Assembly: GCF_022899245.1 (NCBI RefSeq)
Contig: NZ_JALJAZ010000002.1
Span: forward strand, 124,001 to 188,000
Direction: 5' to 3'
DNA: 64,000 nt
DNA from: Falsirhodobacter halotolerans
GTDB taxonomy: Bacteria > Pseudomonadota > Alphaproteobacteria > Rhodobacterales > Rhodobacteraceae
A model generated the notes under the pieces. The model saw nothing but the letters and a program-made list of their open reading frames with translations, did not search any database and had not been told where the DNA came from. A program made the translations under genes and the position numbers. Below, piece by piece: positions 10,591 through 18,106 of the stretch; position 1 is the stretch's first letter, and each line of letters starts with the position of its first letter.

Positions 10591-11526
10591 CTAGTATCCG
10601 CGCGTTCTGGAAACCGTATGCGCCAGCGGGGTGCCTTCACGGACGGCGCGGATGTTCGCGGCGATCTGCGGGGCGGCGCTTTCGGGCAGCGCCACCGACG
10701 CGAGGTGCGGCGTGATCAGCACCCCCGGCAGCGACCAGAGCGGGTGGTCGGGATCCAGGGGCTCGCGCTCGAACACGTCCAGCGTCGCGCCGGCAAGCGC
10801 CCCCTGCCGCAGCGCCGCCACCAGCGCGTCCTGATCCACCACCTCCCCGCGCGAGACGTTGATGAAGGCCGCGCCCGGTTTCATTGCGGCAAAGGCCGCC
10901 CGATCCAGACGATTGCGGGTGGCGGGCGTCAGCGGCAACATGCAGACGACGATGTCGGCGCGGGCCAGAAGCCCCGGCAGCGCGTCATCGCCGCAATGGA
11001 CGGTGACGCCGGGCAGATCGCGGGGCCGCGTGGCCCAGCCGTGGGTGTCATAGCCCTGCCGCGCCACCTCGGTCGCGGCGCGTGCGCCCAGATCCCCCAG
11101 ACCCAGCACCGCCACCGTGATGTCGGACGCCGCGCGGGGGTGCTTGTAGGCCCATTCGCGCCGCGCCTGCGCCGCCTCGAAATGCGGAATGTCGCGGGCG
11201 TGGCGCAGGACGGCGAACAGGACATAGCCCGCCATCATCCGCCCCATCTCCGGGTCCGACAGGCGGGTGATCGGCACATCGGGCAGATCGGTGCGCGCGA
11301 CCAGCCGGTCCACCCCTGCGCCCAGATTGATCACCAGCTCCAGATTGGGAAAACGGGCGAAGAACCCCTCGGGCGGCATCCAGACAAGGGCGAAGCGCAC
11401 GCGGGCGGGATCGGTCACCGCCTCGGCGCGTTCCATCCGCACCCCGTCGCCCAGAAGGGGCGCAAGTGCCGCGTGCCACCGGTCGAACGGGTCGAACGCG
11501 CTGGAGAAGACAAGCGTGTCGGTCAT
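10591..11526 (-). CDS. D-2-hydroxyacid dehydrogenase, GhrA-like
   Basis: A 311-residue NAD(P)-dependent 2-hydroxyacid dehydrogenase. The Rossmann motif is VLGLGDLGARAATEVARQGYD. The catalytic Arg is in INVSRGEVVD, the Glu in DVFEREPLDPDH and the His in VLITPHLAS. GhrA-type enzymes reduce glyoxylate or hydroxypyruvate. The start ATG overlaps the stop of the AroQ-like gene (ATGA), and it is the last gene of the monooxygenase operon. Here it probably interconverts a 2-keto acid and a 2-hydroxy acid made by that pathway. A second family member lies at 38680-39591. Confidence 0.88.
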   Translation of the reverse strand: MTDTLVFSSAFDPFDRWHAALAPLLGDGVRMERAEAVTDPARVRFALVWMPPEGFFARFPNLELVINLGAGVDRLVARTDLPDVPITRLSDPEMGRMMAGYVLFAVLRHARDIPHFEAAQARREWAYKHPRAASDITVAVLGLGDLGARAATEVARQGYDTHGWATRPRDLPGVTVHCGDDALPGLLARADIVVCMLPLTPATRNRLDRAAFAAMKPGAAFINVSRGEVVDQDALVAALRQGALAGATLDVFEREPLDPDHPLWSLPGVLITPHLASVALPESAAPQIAANIRAVREGTPLAHTVSRTRGY

Positions 11527-11969
11527 GCGTCCCGCGCCCCGATCAGGTCGGCCATCGCCTCCAGCCCCAGAAGATAGCCGCGCAGGCCCAGACCCGCGAT
11601 GACCCCCGTCGCCGCCTTGGAGATGAAGGAATGATGCCGGAACGGCTCGCGTTTCCAGATGTTGCTCATGTGGCATTCCAGGATCGGGCCGTCGAAGGCC
11701 AGAAGCGCGTCGAGGATCGCGATGGAGGTGTAGGTCAGCCCCGCCGCGTTGATCATCAGGCCGTCGCTGGTCTGGCGCGCCTCCTGGATCCAGTCGATCA
11801 GGACGCCTTCGTGGTTCGACTGCCGAAACTGAAGCGCGATCCCCAGATCCGCGGCGCGCGTGTGGCAGGCCGCCTCGATCTGGGCAAAGCTGTCGGGGCC
11901 ATAGCTGCCCTTGGGGTCCAGCCCGTAAAGGTTCGCATTGGGGCCGTTCAGGAACAGGACGTGTTTCAT
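11523..11969 (-). CDS. Type II 3-dehydroquinate dehydratase-like protein with altered active site
   Basis: At 148 residues this matches the AroQ fold from end to end: LNGPNANLYG near the start, INAAGLTYTSIAILDAL in the middle, and ECHMSNIWKREPFRHHS. Compared with the M. tuberculosis enzyme as I recall it, Asn11, Tyr23, Asn74, Glu98, His100, Arg107 and Arg111 are kept. The lid Arg19 aligns with Asp18, however, and the conserved His81 with Tyr80. A housekeeping shikimate role is therefore doubtful. A related dehydration or hydration in the surrounding catabolic operon is more likely. It overlaps its neighbour by 4 bp and follows the FMO-like gene by 9 bp. Confidence 0.85.
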   Translation of the reverse strand: MKHVLFLNGPNANLYGLDPKGSYGPDSFAQIEAACHTRAADLGIALQFRQSNHEGVLIDWIQEARQTSDGLMINAAGLTYTSIAILDALLAFDGPILECHMSNIWKREPFRHHSFISKAATGVIAGLGLRGYLLGLEAMADLIGARDA

Positions 11970-11978
11970 CGGGGCCCC

Positions 11979-13238
11979 TCAGGTCTTCTGATAGGAGACG
12001 TAGTTGCGCTGCACCCCGATATGGGTCGCGATGTATTTCGCGTCATACCAGCAACCATAGATGAAGGAGGATGCGCGGTTGGTCAGCTCCGGCAGGCCGA
12101 GGAAATAGATCCCCTGTTCGGCGGAAATGCCGCGCTTGTGGAAGGGCTGGCCCTGTTCGTCGAAGGCCGCGACCTGCAACCAGCTGAAATCGAACTTGAA
12201 GCCCGTGGCCCAGATGATCGAGGTCACGTTTTCGGCCCGCAGGTCCAGCGTGCGGACGGGATCGGCGATGCAGGCGGGATCGGGCAGCATGTTCCACGCC
12301 CCCGGTTCGGGCGGCAGGTCGATCCCGTTGCGGGTGACATAGGCGTCCGCCTCGCGCAGGACATCGAGATAGGCGCGGTCGCCTTCGGCGATGTTGGCCG
12401 CCAGATCGCCCGCGATGTGCAGCACGCCGTCCTCATAGGCCTGCGTCATGCCCAGAACGGTGATTCCCGCATGGCCGAAGCGGCGGAAATCGATCGTCTT
12501 GCCGCCGTCATAGCCGCTGACGGCGAAGGCCACATGCTTCTTCTTGGCCTGGACCTTGATTTCGTCCCATTTCCCCAGAACGCCCAGCCACCAGACGTAA
12601 TCGCGCTGACGATAGGCGCGGGGGGGGCGGTAATGTTCGCCGATCGACAAGAAGACCTTGCGGCCCGCGCGCTGCAATTCCTCGGCGATCTGCGACCCGG
12701 AGGCGCCGCCGCCCACGACCAGAACCGCCCCTTGGGGCAACTGGCCGGGGTTCTTGTAGGCCGAGGAGTGAAGCTGCGTGATGCCTGCCGTGTCGGGCAC
12801 GATGGCGGGAAAGGACGGCTTCTGGAACGGGCCGGTGGCGGCGACCACGCGCAGGGCCTCGATCTCTCCTTGCGATGTGATGACGATGAAGCCGGGCCGC
12901 CCTTCGCAGCGTTTGACGCAGGTGACCTCCACATTCGTGCGGACGGGGGCGTCGATCAGGGCGGCGTAATCCTCGAAATATTTCGCCATGCGCTCCTTCG
13001 GGGGAAACACCTCCGGCGCGATGTCGTCGAATTCAAGGCCGGGAAAGCGGTCGTGCCATGCGGGGCCGTTGGCCACCAGCGAATCCCAGCGTTCCGACCG
13101 CCAGCGTTCGGCGATGCGGTTGCGCTCCAGCACCAGATGCGGGACGCCCATCTGGGTCAGATGCTCGCTCATGGCGATTCCGGCCTGACCGGCCCCAATC
13201 ACCAGCGTGTCGATTTTTTCGGCGGTCATGTCTGTCAT
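11979..13238 (-). CDS. FMO / CzcO-like NAD(P)-binding flavoprotein monooxygenase
   Basis: The 419-residue protein has an FAD-binding motif VIGAGQAGIAMSEHL near the N-terminus and a second Rossmann motif VLVVGGGASGSQIAEEL around residue 175. It also has IIWATGFKFDFSW near the C-terminus, the ATG-containing motif of flavin monooxygenases. Members hydroxylate or insert oxygen into small substrates using NADPH. ATG codons at 13238 and 13229 are both possible; the AGG spacing fits 13229 slightly better. It lies 129 bp downstream of the flavin reductase gene. The substrate is unknown, and two oxygenases in one operon suggest successive oxidations of one compound. Confidence 0.85.
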   Translation of the reverse strand: MTDMTAEKIDTLVIGAGQAGIAMSEHLTQMGVPHLVLERNRIAERWRSERWDSLVANGPAWHDRFPGLEFDDIAPEVFPPKERMAKYFEDYAALIDAPVRTNVEVTCVKRCEGRPGFIVITSQGEIEALRVVAATGPFQKPSFPAIVPDTAGITQLHSSAYKNPGQLPQGAVLVVGGGASGSQIAEELQRAGRKVFLSIGEHYRPPRAYRQRDYVWWLGVLGKWDEIKVQAKKKHVAFAVSGYDGGKTIDFRRFGHAGITVLGMTQAYEDGVLHIAGDLAANIAEGDRAYLDVLREADAYVTRNGIDLPPEPGAWNMLPDPACIADPVRTLDLRAENVTSIIWATGFKFDFSWLQVAAFDEQGQPFHKRGISAEQGIYFLGLPELTNRASSFIYGCWYDAKYIATHIGVQRNYVSYQKT

Positions 13239-13367
13239 CCTGATCTGGGGTCCGGCGCGGGGGCGGGCGATGCCCCCTTGGTCTGCCGAAACCCCGGTTC
13301 AGGGGAAAGAAGTATGTTCCGATGCAAAAGGCAGGGTGAACCCGCCCCAGACCGGACAGGGCGCCGT

Positions 13368-13859
13368 TCACCCGCCCGCGTCGCCGATGGGCGCAAGCCC
13401 GCCATAGGCCCCGCCGTGAAAGATCAGCGGCGGGGCGGGGGCGTGGTGGTGGTCGCACACCTCGGCCACGAAGATGATGTGATCGCCCCCGTCATAGCGG
13501 TGCACCGTCCGGCATTCGAACCGGGCGGTGCAGTCGCGCAGGAGGGGGACATCCGCCACGCCCCGATCCACCGCCAGGCCCGCGAACTTGTCGGGATCCT
13601 TGCCGGCGAAACGGGCGGACAGATCCGCCTGATCCGCCGTCAGGACATGAACCGCGAAATGGTCCGCATCCCGAAACGCCGCCAGGCTGGACGAGGATCT
13701 GGCAAGGCTCCACAGCACCATCGGCGGAGAGAGCGAGACGGAGCTGAAGCTGTTGGCGGTGCGGCCAAGATCGGTGCCGTCCGGCCCCTTCGTGGTCACC
13801 ACGGTCACGCCGGTGGCGAAGGCGCCGAAGGCGTTGCGCAGGCGTCGCGTGTCATCCAT
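13368..13859 (-). CDS. Flavin reductase family protein (FMN reductase partner of a two-component monooxygenase)
   Basis: A 163-residue flavin reductase-domain protein, starting RNAFGAFATGVTVVTTKG and containing GRTANSFSSVSLSPPMVLWSL, the pattern of NtaB/HpaC-like proteins. These reduce FMN with NAD(P)H and hand it to a partner oxygenase. The obvious partner is the NtaA/DszA-type monooxygenase encoded at 15554-16921 in the same operon, two genes upstream. It follows the DUF4387 gene by 12 bp. Confidence 0.87.
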   Translation of the reverse strand: MDDTRRLRNAFGAFATGVTVVTTKGPDGTDLGRTANSFSSVSLSPPMVLWSLARSSSSLAAFRDADHFAVHVLTADQADLSARFAGKDPDKFAGLAVDRGVADVPLLRDCTARFECRTVHRYDGGDHIIFVAEVCDHHHAPAPPLIFHGGAYGGLAPIGDAGG

Positions 13860-13871
13860 GTCGCCCTCCGT

Positions 13872-14186
13872 TCAGTCCAGCGGGATGTCGATGTCAAGAA
13901 GCGGCGCGTGCTGCTGCGCCCCATAGACGTCCGTGTCGCCGAAATCCCCCGCCGGGATGCGGCGCGGAAACGTCGCCTTGAACGCGGCGGCGGTGTCATA
14001 GGGGGTGAACAGCACATCCATCACCGACACGCCGTAAAGCCGGGCGAACAGCGGCGCGCTGAGCACCCCCGTCGCCTTCACGCGGTGATAGAGCGCGTGA
14101 TCCTCGAACAGGACGTCGATCGTGATGTTGAACGGGCCGGCATTCTTGCTTTTGCAGATCTGTGCGATGTCGCGGATAAGGGCCAT
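13872..14186 (-). CDS. DUF4387 family protein
   Basis: A 104-residue protein starting MALIRDIAQICKSKNAGPFN, followed by TIDVLFEDHALYHRVKATG and GVSVMDVLFTPYDTAAAFKATFPR. This is the DUF4387 pattern, a family typically encoded beside DUF1446/AtuA proteins and sometimes fused to them. It has no signal peptide or membrane segment. Start 14186 is chosen because the gene then begins 1 bp after the AtuA stop and the family starts exactly here. Its function is unknown; it probably acts as a subunit of the AtuA-like protein. Confidence 0.8.
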   Translation of the reverse strand: MALIRDIAQICKSKNAGPFNITIDVLFEDHALYHRVKATGVLSAPLFARLYGVSVMDVLFTPYDTAAAFKATFPRRIPAGDFGDTDVYGAQQHAPLLDIDIPLD

Positions 14187-14187
14187 G

Positions 14188-15549
14188 TCACACCTTTTCG
14201 TATTCGATGGGGAACATCGCGCAGGGATCGTCCACCGCGACGGTATGAAAAACGCTGAAGCGATACATCGCGCCCATTTCGATGTCGGAGGGGCTGAACG
14301 GGAAGGCCATGTTGCCTTCCTTGCACAGACGCCCCGGGAAATCGGCATGCAGCATCGAGGTGCGGGCCATGGCCAGAACGGCGTTCGCGATGTCCTGCGT
14401 CTTGCCCAGAACCTCGATCACGAAGCCCAGTTCGTGGCTGGTGATCGCGCGTTCGGGCTCCCACCCGCCCATGACGCCGTCGCGGCCATAGCAGTGGACG
14501 TTCAGGCTGTAATCTTCGGGCGGAACGCCGAAGGACTGCGCCTTGGCCGCGACCTTCGTGCGATGCGTCTCAAGATAGCTGTCGATCTGCCCGATCAGGA
14601 CCGGATCGCGCGTGCCGCAGATGGCGATGGCGCGGTAGCCGGCCTTTTCCACGCCCTCAAGCTTGATCGTGTATTGATCGGCGGGGGTCCAGGTCATGCC
14701 GTCGATCTTGACCGCGCGGTCGCTGACGGGGATGAAATTGCAGGCGCTGGTATCCAGGAGCCCGCCCGGTTCGACATGGTGGATCGGGCTGGAATTTTCG
14801 TGCAACGCGAAGTTCGCCACCGCCAGCGGGGTGGAGCGGCGGATGGGGTTGGGCGGTTCGCAGATGACGTGATCGTCCCGCACCCGCAAGAAGATGCAGT
14901 CCGGTTCCTTGGGCACGGTGGGTTCCGCGCCGCATTCCAGCATCTTGCCCGCATACCACGACGGCGCCGGGGCCATGCCCGCGCGGATGGCGGGGGCGGC
15001 CCATTGCGCGGGGTCGCTGCTGCGCCCGGCCAGGATGACCTGCGCGCCCTCGTCCAGCGCCTTCATGAACGGCTCCGGCCCCATCATGCCGACGATGCGT
15101 TCGGCGTTGTGGACCATGGCGGCCTCCAGCGGTTTCATGCGCGACAGCGGTTTGGTCAGCCCCTTTTCGATCCAGGACAGCAGATCGCGTTTGGGCTGTT
15201 CGGCATGGATCAGCGCCATCTTGAAGGACAGCCTCTCCTCCCGCGCGATTTCGCGCACCAGGGCGGCGGTGTCCCGCAGATGCGGCTCTCCGCCCGCGCC
15301 GCCGGAGGTGCCGATGATGCAGGGGATCCTGGCGGCCATCGCCGCCAGAAGCATCAGCCGCAGATCGCGTTTCACCGACAGGCGGGAGGTGAAGGATTTG
15401 CCCGCGCCAAGATAATACGGGCCGGGATCGGTGCTGCCGCCATCGCAGCCGATGACATGCGGCTCCCACGACATGCCGATTTTCAGGGAGTCCTCGGCAT
15501 AGCCGTAGCCGAGGATGCCGCTGGTCGAAAGCATACGGTATTCTTGCAT
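14188..15549 (-). CDS. AtuA / DUF1446 acyclic terpene utilisation family protein
   Basis: A 453-residue cytoplasmic protein. It has the early motif VIGCDGGSTDPGPYYLGAGKS, then CIIGTSGGAGGEPHL and VILAGRSSDPAQWAAPAIRAG, which mark the DUF1446/AtuA family. AtuA was named from the acyclic-terpene (citronellol/geranyl-CoA) locus of Pseudomonas; the reaction catalysed by this family is not settled. Start 15549 lies 4 bp after the stop of the monooxygenase gene; longer upstream starts read into that gene. The 1-bp gap to the DUF4387 gene points to a two-subunit unit. Confidence 0.83.
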   Translation of the reverse strand: MQEYRMLSTSGILGYGYAEDSLKIGMSWEPHVIGCDGGSTDPGPYYLGAGKSFTSRLSVKRDLRLMLLAAMAARIPCIIGTSGGAGGEPHLRDTAALVREIAREERLSFKMALIHAEQPKRDLLSWIEKGLTKPLSRMKPLEAAMVHNAERIVGMMGPEPFMKALDEGAQVILAGRSSDPAQWAAPAIRAGMAPAPSWYAGKMLECGAEPTVPKEPDCIFLRVRDDHVICEPPNPIRRSTPLAVANFALHENSSPIHHVEPGGLLDTSACNFIPVSDRAVKIDGMTWTPADQYTIKLEGVEKAGYRAIAICGTRDPVLIGQIDSYLETHRTKVAAKAQSFGVPPEDYSLNVHCYGRDGVMGGWEPERAITSHELGFVIEVLGKTQDIANAVLAMARTSMLHADFPGRLCKEGNMAFPFSPSDIEMGAMYRFSVFHTVAVDDPCAMFPIEYEKV

Positions 15550-15553
15550 GATC

Positions 15554-16921
15554 TTACTCCGCCGCCATGGCCCGTGCGGGGCGGGGCGGCACGCCGATCC
15601 CAAGGTTTTCGCGCAGGGTGTCGCCGGCATAATCCTTTTGATAAAGGCCCCGACGTTGCAGTTCGGGGACGACAAAGCGGGTGAAATCCTCGAACGCGCC
15701 GGGGGTGTGGGTCGCGGCCAGAACGAAGCCGTCGCAGGCGCCGCCGGTGAACCATTCCTCCATCTGATCCGCGACCTGGCTTGGGGTGCCGCAGAAGATC
15801 GGGAACTCTCCGATCGTGCCGCGGCCCGAGAAATGGACGAAATCGCGGACGGTCGGGTTCTGCTTGCCGCTGAGGGCCTGCACCCGTTCCTTGAAGCCGG
15901 ACCAGGACAGTTTGGCCAGCTCCTCGTCGGTGAATTCGCTGTCCATCGGTTTGCTGGCGAAATCGAAGTTCAACGCCTCGGACAAAAGGACCACGGCGTC
16001 CACGGGTTTGGCCAGCGCGCGGATGTATTCGCGCTTTTCCTCCGCGATCGCCTGGGTTTCGCCCACGCAGACATAGCAGGCGGGGCAGATCGCCACGTCG
16101 TCGGGGTTGCGGCCCGCATTGGCCACTTCTTCCTTGACGGCGGCGTATTGCTTCCGGCCCACGTCGAGGTTGGGATAGACGACGAAGATCAGATCGCCCC
16201 ATTTCCCGGCGAACTGGCGGCCCTTGCCGCTTTGGCCCGCCTGGATGATGACCGGCTGACCCTGGGGCGAGCGGGGGACGGGCAGGGGCCCGCGCGAGCT
16301 GAAGAACCTGCCCTGATGATCCAGCCGATGAACCTTGGCGGGGTCGGCGAAGGTGCCGCTTTGCTTGTCCACGATCAGGGCGTCGTCGTCCCAGCTGTTC
16401 CAAAGACCCTGAACGACCTGCAGAAACTCGTCCGCGCGGTCATAGCGCAGATCGTGGGCCAGGTGTTCGGTCCGGCCGAAATTGGCCGCTTCGGAGTTGT
16501 TGAGCGAGGTGACGACGTTCCACGCCGCGCGGCCCCGCGTCATCAGATCGAGCGTGGCGAACAGGCGCGCGACGTGGAACGGCTCGTAATAGGTGGTGGA
16601 GTAGGTGATCCCGAGGCCGATCTTCTTCGTGGCCATGCCGATGGCGGTGATGATCGACACGGGGTCCATCTTGACCACGCGAACGCCGTTCTCCACCGCC
16701 TCGCGGTGGTCGTTGTCGAAGATGTCGGGCATGGCCAGGCGGTCGTCGAAAAAGGCGAGATGGAACTTGCCATCCTCCAGCACGCGGCCGATCCGCTGGA
16801 AATATTCGGGCGTCAGGAAGTCCGTCGCCCCTGCGGGGTGGCGCCAGGATCCCGGCGCGATCGAGCAGTTCTGGGCCTGCAGGAACCCGACCATTTTGAT
16901 GTGCCGTTGATGATCAGCCAT
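15554..16921 (-). CDS. LLM-class flavin-dependent monooxygenase, NtaA/SnaA/DszA type
   Basis: A 455-residue luciferase-like (bacterial bioluminescence-family TIM barrel) monooxygenase. Diagnostic stretches include FHLAFFDDRLAMPD, ITAIGMATKKIGLGITYSTTYYEPFH, RAAWNVVTSLNNSEAANFG and QPVIIQAGQSGKG. Relatives oxidise nitrilotriacetate, EDTA, pristinamycin precursors, dibenzothiophene sulfone or alkanesulfonates with FMNH2 from a partner reductase. The start at 16921 has a very strong AGGAGGAG ribosome-binding site. It is the first gene of a seven-gene operon and lies directly behind a LacI-type palindrome. The class predicts C-N or C-S bond cleavage or sulfone-type oxidation; the substrate cannot be chosen. 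Confidence 0.9.
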   Translation of the reverse strand: MADHQRHIKMVGFLQAQNCSIAPGSWRHPAGATDFLTPEYFQRIGRVLEDGKFHLAFFDDRLAMPDIFDNDHREAVENGVRVVKMDPVSIITAIGMATKKIGLGITYSTTYYEPFHVARLFATLDLMTRGRAAWNVVTSLNNSEAANFGRTEHLAHDLRYDRADEFLQVVQGLWNSWDDDALIVDKQSGTFADPAKVHRLDHQGRFFSSRGPLPVPRSPQGQPVIIQAGQSGKGRQFAGKWGDLIFVVYPNLDVGRKQYAAVKEEVANAGRNPDDVAICPACYVCVGETQAIAEEKREYIRALAKPVDAVVLLSEALNFDFASKPMDSEFTDEELAKLSWSGFKERVQALSGKQNPTVRDFVHFSGRGTIGEFPIFCGTPSQVADQMEEWFTGGACDGFVLAATHTPGAFEDFTRFVVPELQRRGLYQKDYAGDTLRENLGIGVPPRPARAMAAE

Positions 16922-16962
16922 GTCTTTCTCCTCCTCCCGTATCCGACAAGTTGCCGGACAAG

Positions 16963-16980
16963 TGCGCACACGTTTGCGCA
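16963..16980. promoter_or_regulatory. LacI-type operator of the monooxygenase operon
   Basis: TGCGCACACGTTTGCGCA is an 18-bp near-perfect palindrome with central CG, a shape typical of LacI-family operators. It lies 42 bp upstream of the monooxygenase start, in the gap shared with the divergent lacI gene. A close copy occurs at 20972-20989 before the TRAP operon. Confidence 0.7.
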
Positions 16981-16987
16981 TAAAATG

Positions 16988-17015
16988 AGATTAGGGATCG
17001 ACCGCCGCGTGTCAA
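16988..17015 (-). promoter_or_regulatory. Candidate promoter of the monooxygenase operon
   Basis: On the minus strand a consensus -35 TTGACA (17015-17010) is followed after 16 bp by TAATCT as a possible -10. The palindromic operator begins 8 bp further downstream, so a bound repressor would block initiation or escape. The -10 is weak, so its exact position is uncertain. Confidence 0.5.
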
Positions 17016-17083
17016 CACAAGATGCGCGGGCGTGGTCCACTTTCCGCGCAGACAGCGCGAGGCGGGTTTGATACATCGCCAGG

Positions 17084-18106
17084 ATGGACACCGCCGAATC
17101 AACACCGCGTCGAACCACGGTCGTCACGCTGTCGGAACTGGCCGGGGTGGCGCCATCGACCGTGACGCGCGCGTTAAGGGGCGATACACGGATTTCCGAA
17201 GCGACCCGTCGCAAGATCCTGACCCTTGCGCGGGAACACGGGTATACGCCGAACGCGCAGGCGCGCACCCTGTCGTCGGGACGCAGCGGCCTTTACGGGT
17301 TGGTCATCGGACCGGCCAGCAATCCCTTCTATGTAGCCTTGTTGCACGAGGCCACGACGCAGGCCCGGGCGCGCGGGGTGCGCCTTCTGATCATCCATGC
17401 CGGTGCGGGTCCGATCGAGGATTCGACCGCCGACGCCCTTTTGCAGTATCAGGTGGACGGCTGCATCATCGCCTCGGCCAACCTGTCGTCCCGGGCGGCG
17501 GAGATTTGCGCGCGCAACAACGTGCCCTTGGTGATGGTCAACCGCGTCGCCCTCAGCCACGGCTGTTTCGTCACCTGCGACAACCGGGGCGGGGGCGCGG
17601 ATGTCGCGCATCTGCTGTTGGACCGGGGCCATGCGCGGTTCGGGATCGTCCACACCTCCTCCACCTCCTCCACCGCGCAGGAGCGCGAGGAGGGGTTCAC
17701 GGCGGAACTGGCCCGCGCGGGCCGGGGGGTGACGCATCGTTTCGACGGGCAATCGACCTATGAGGGCGGGTTCGCGGCGGGGCAGGCGTTGGCGCAGATG
17801 CCGCCCGGCGATCGGCCGAGCGCCGTCTTTGCGGTCAGCGACATCATGGCGATGGGTCTTCTGGATGCGCTGCGGCTGGCCCAAGTGGCCGTGCCCGAGG
17901 AGATCGCCGTCGCAGGCTTCGACGGTCTGGCCGAGGCAGGCCGCGCGATCTATGACCTGACGACGGTCGAACAGCCGCTGGACGTGATGGTGCGCCGCGC
18001 GTTCGAGATGTTGGCGGCGCGGTCGGGCAACCATCGGCTGCCCGACGAGCTGATCGCGCTTCGTGGCCGCCTGATCCTGCGGGGATCGAGCGGCCACGGC
18101 GGTTAG
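17084..18106 (+). CDS. LacI-family transcriptional regulator (likely controls the monooxygenase and TRAP operons)
   Basis: The 340-residue protein has an N-terminal helix-turn-helix VTLSELAGVAPSTVTRALRG (residues about 14-33) and a hinge region. Its periplasmic-binding-protein-like effector domain runs from about residue 68 (GLYGLVIGPASNPFYVALL) to the end. It diverges from the monooxygenase operon across 162 bp that hold one copy of the TGCGCA-type palindrome. It converges with dctM, overlapping it by 4 bp. The SD-like CAGG touches the ATG, so the start is not fully certain. The effector is probably the transported substrate or an intermediate. Confidence 0.88.
   Translation: MDTAESTPRRTTVVTLSELAGVAPSTVTRALRGDTRISEATRRKILTLAREHGYTPNAQARTLSSGRSGLYGLVIGPASNPFYVALLHEATTQARARGVRLLIIHAGAGPIEDSTADALLQYQVDGCIIASANLSSRAAEICARNNVPLVMVNRVALSHGCFVTCDNRGGGADVAHLLLDRGHARFGIVHTSSTSSTAQEREEGFTAELARAGRGVTHRFDGQSTYEGGFAAGQALAQMPPGDRPSAVFAVSDIMAMGLLDALRLAQVAVPEEIAVAGFDGLAEAGRAIYDLTTVEQPLDVMVRRAFEMLAARSGNHRLPDELIALRGRLILRGSSGHGG

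Noticed and set aside
11466-14258. A 930-codon plus-strand open frame across the monooxygenase operon
   Set aside because: It spans five well-supported minus-strand genes and has no recognisable domain; it is an antisense artefact of codon bias.
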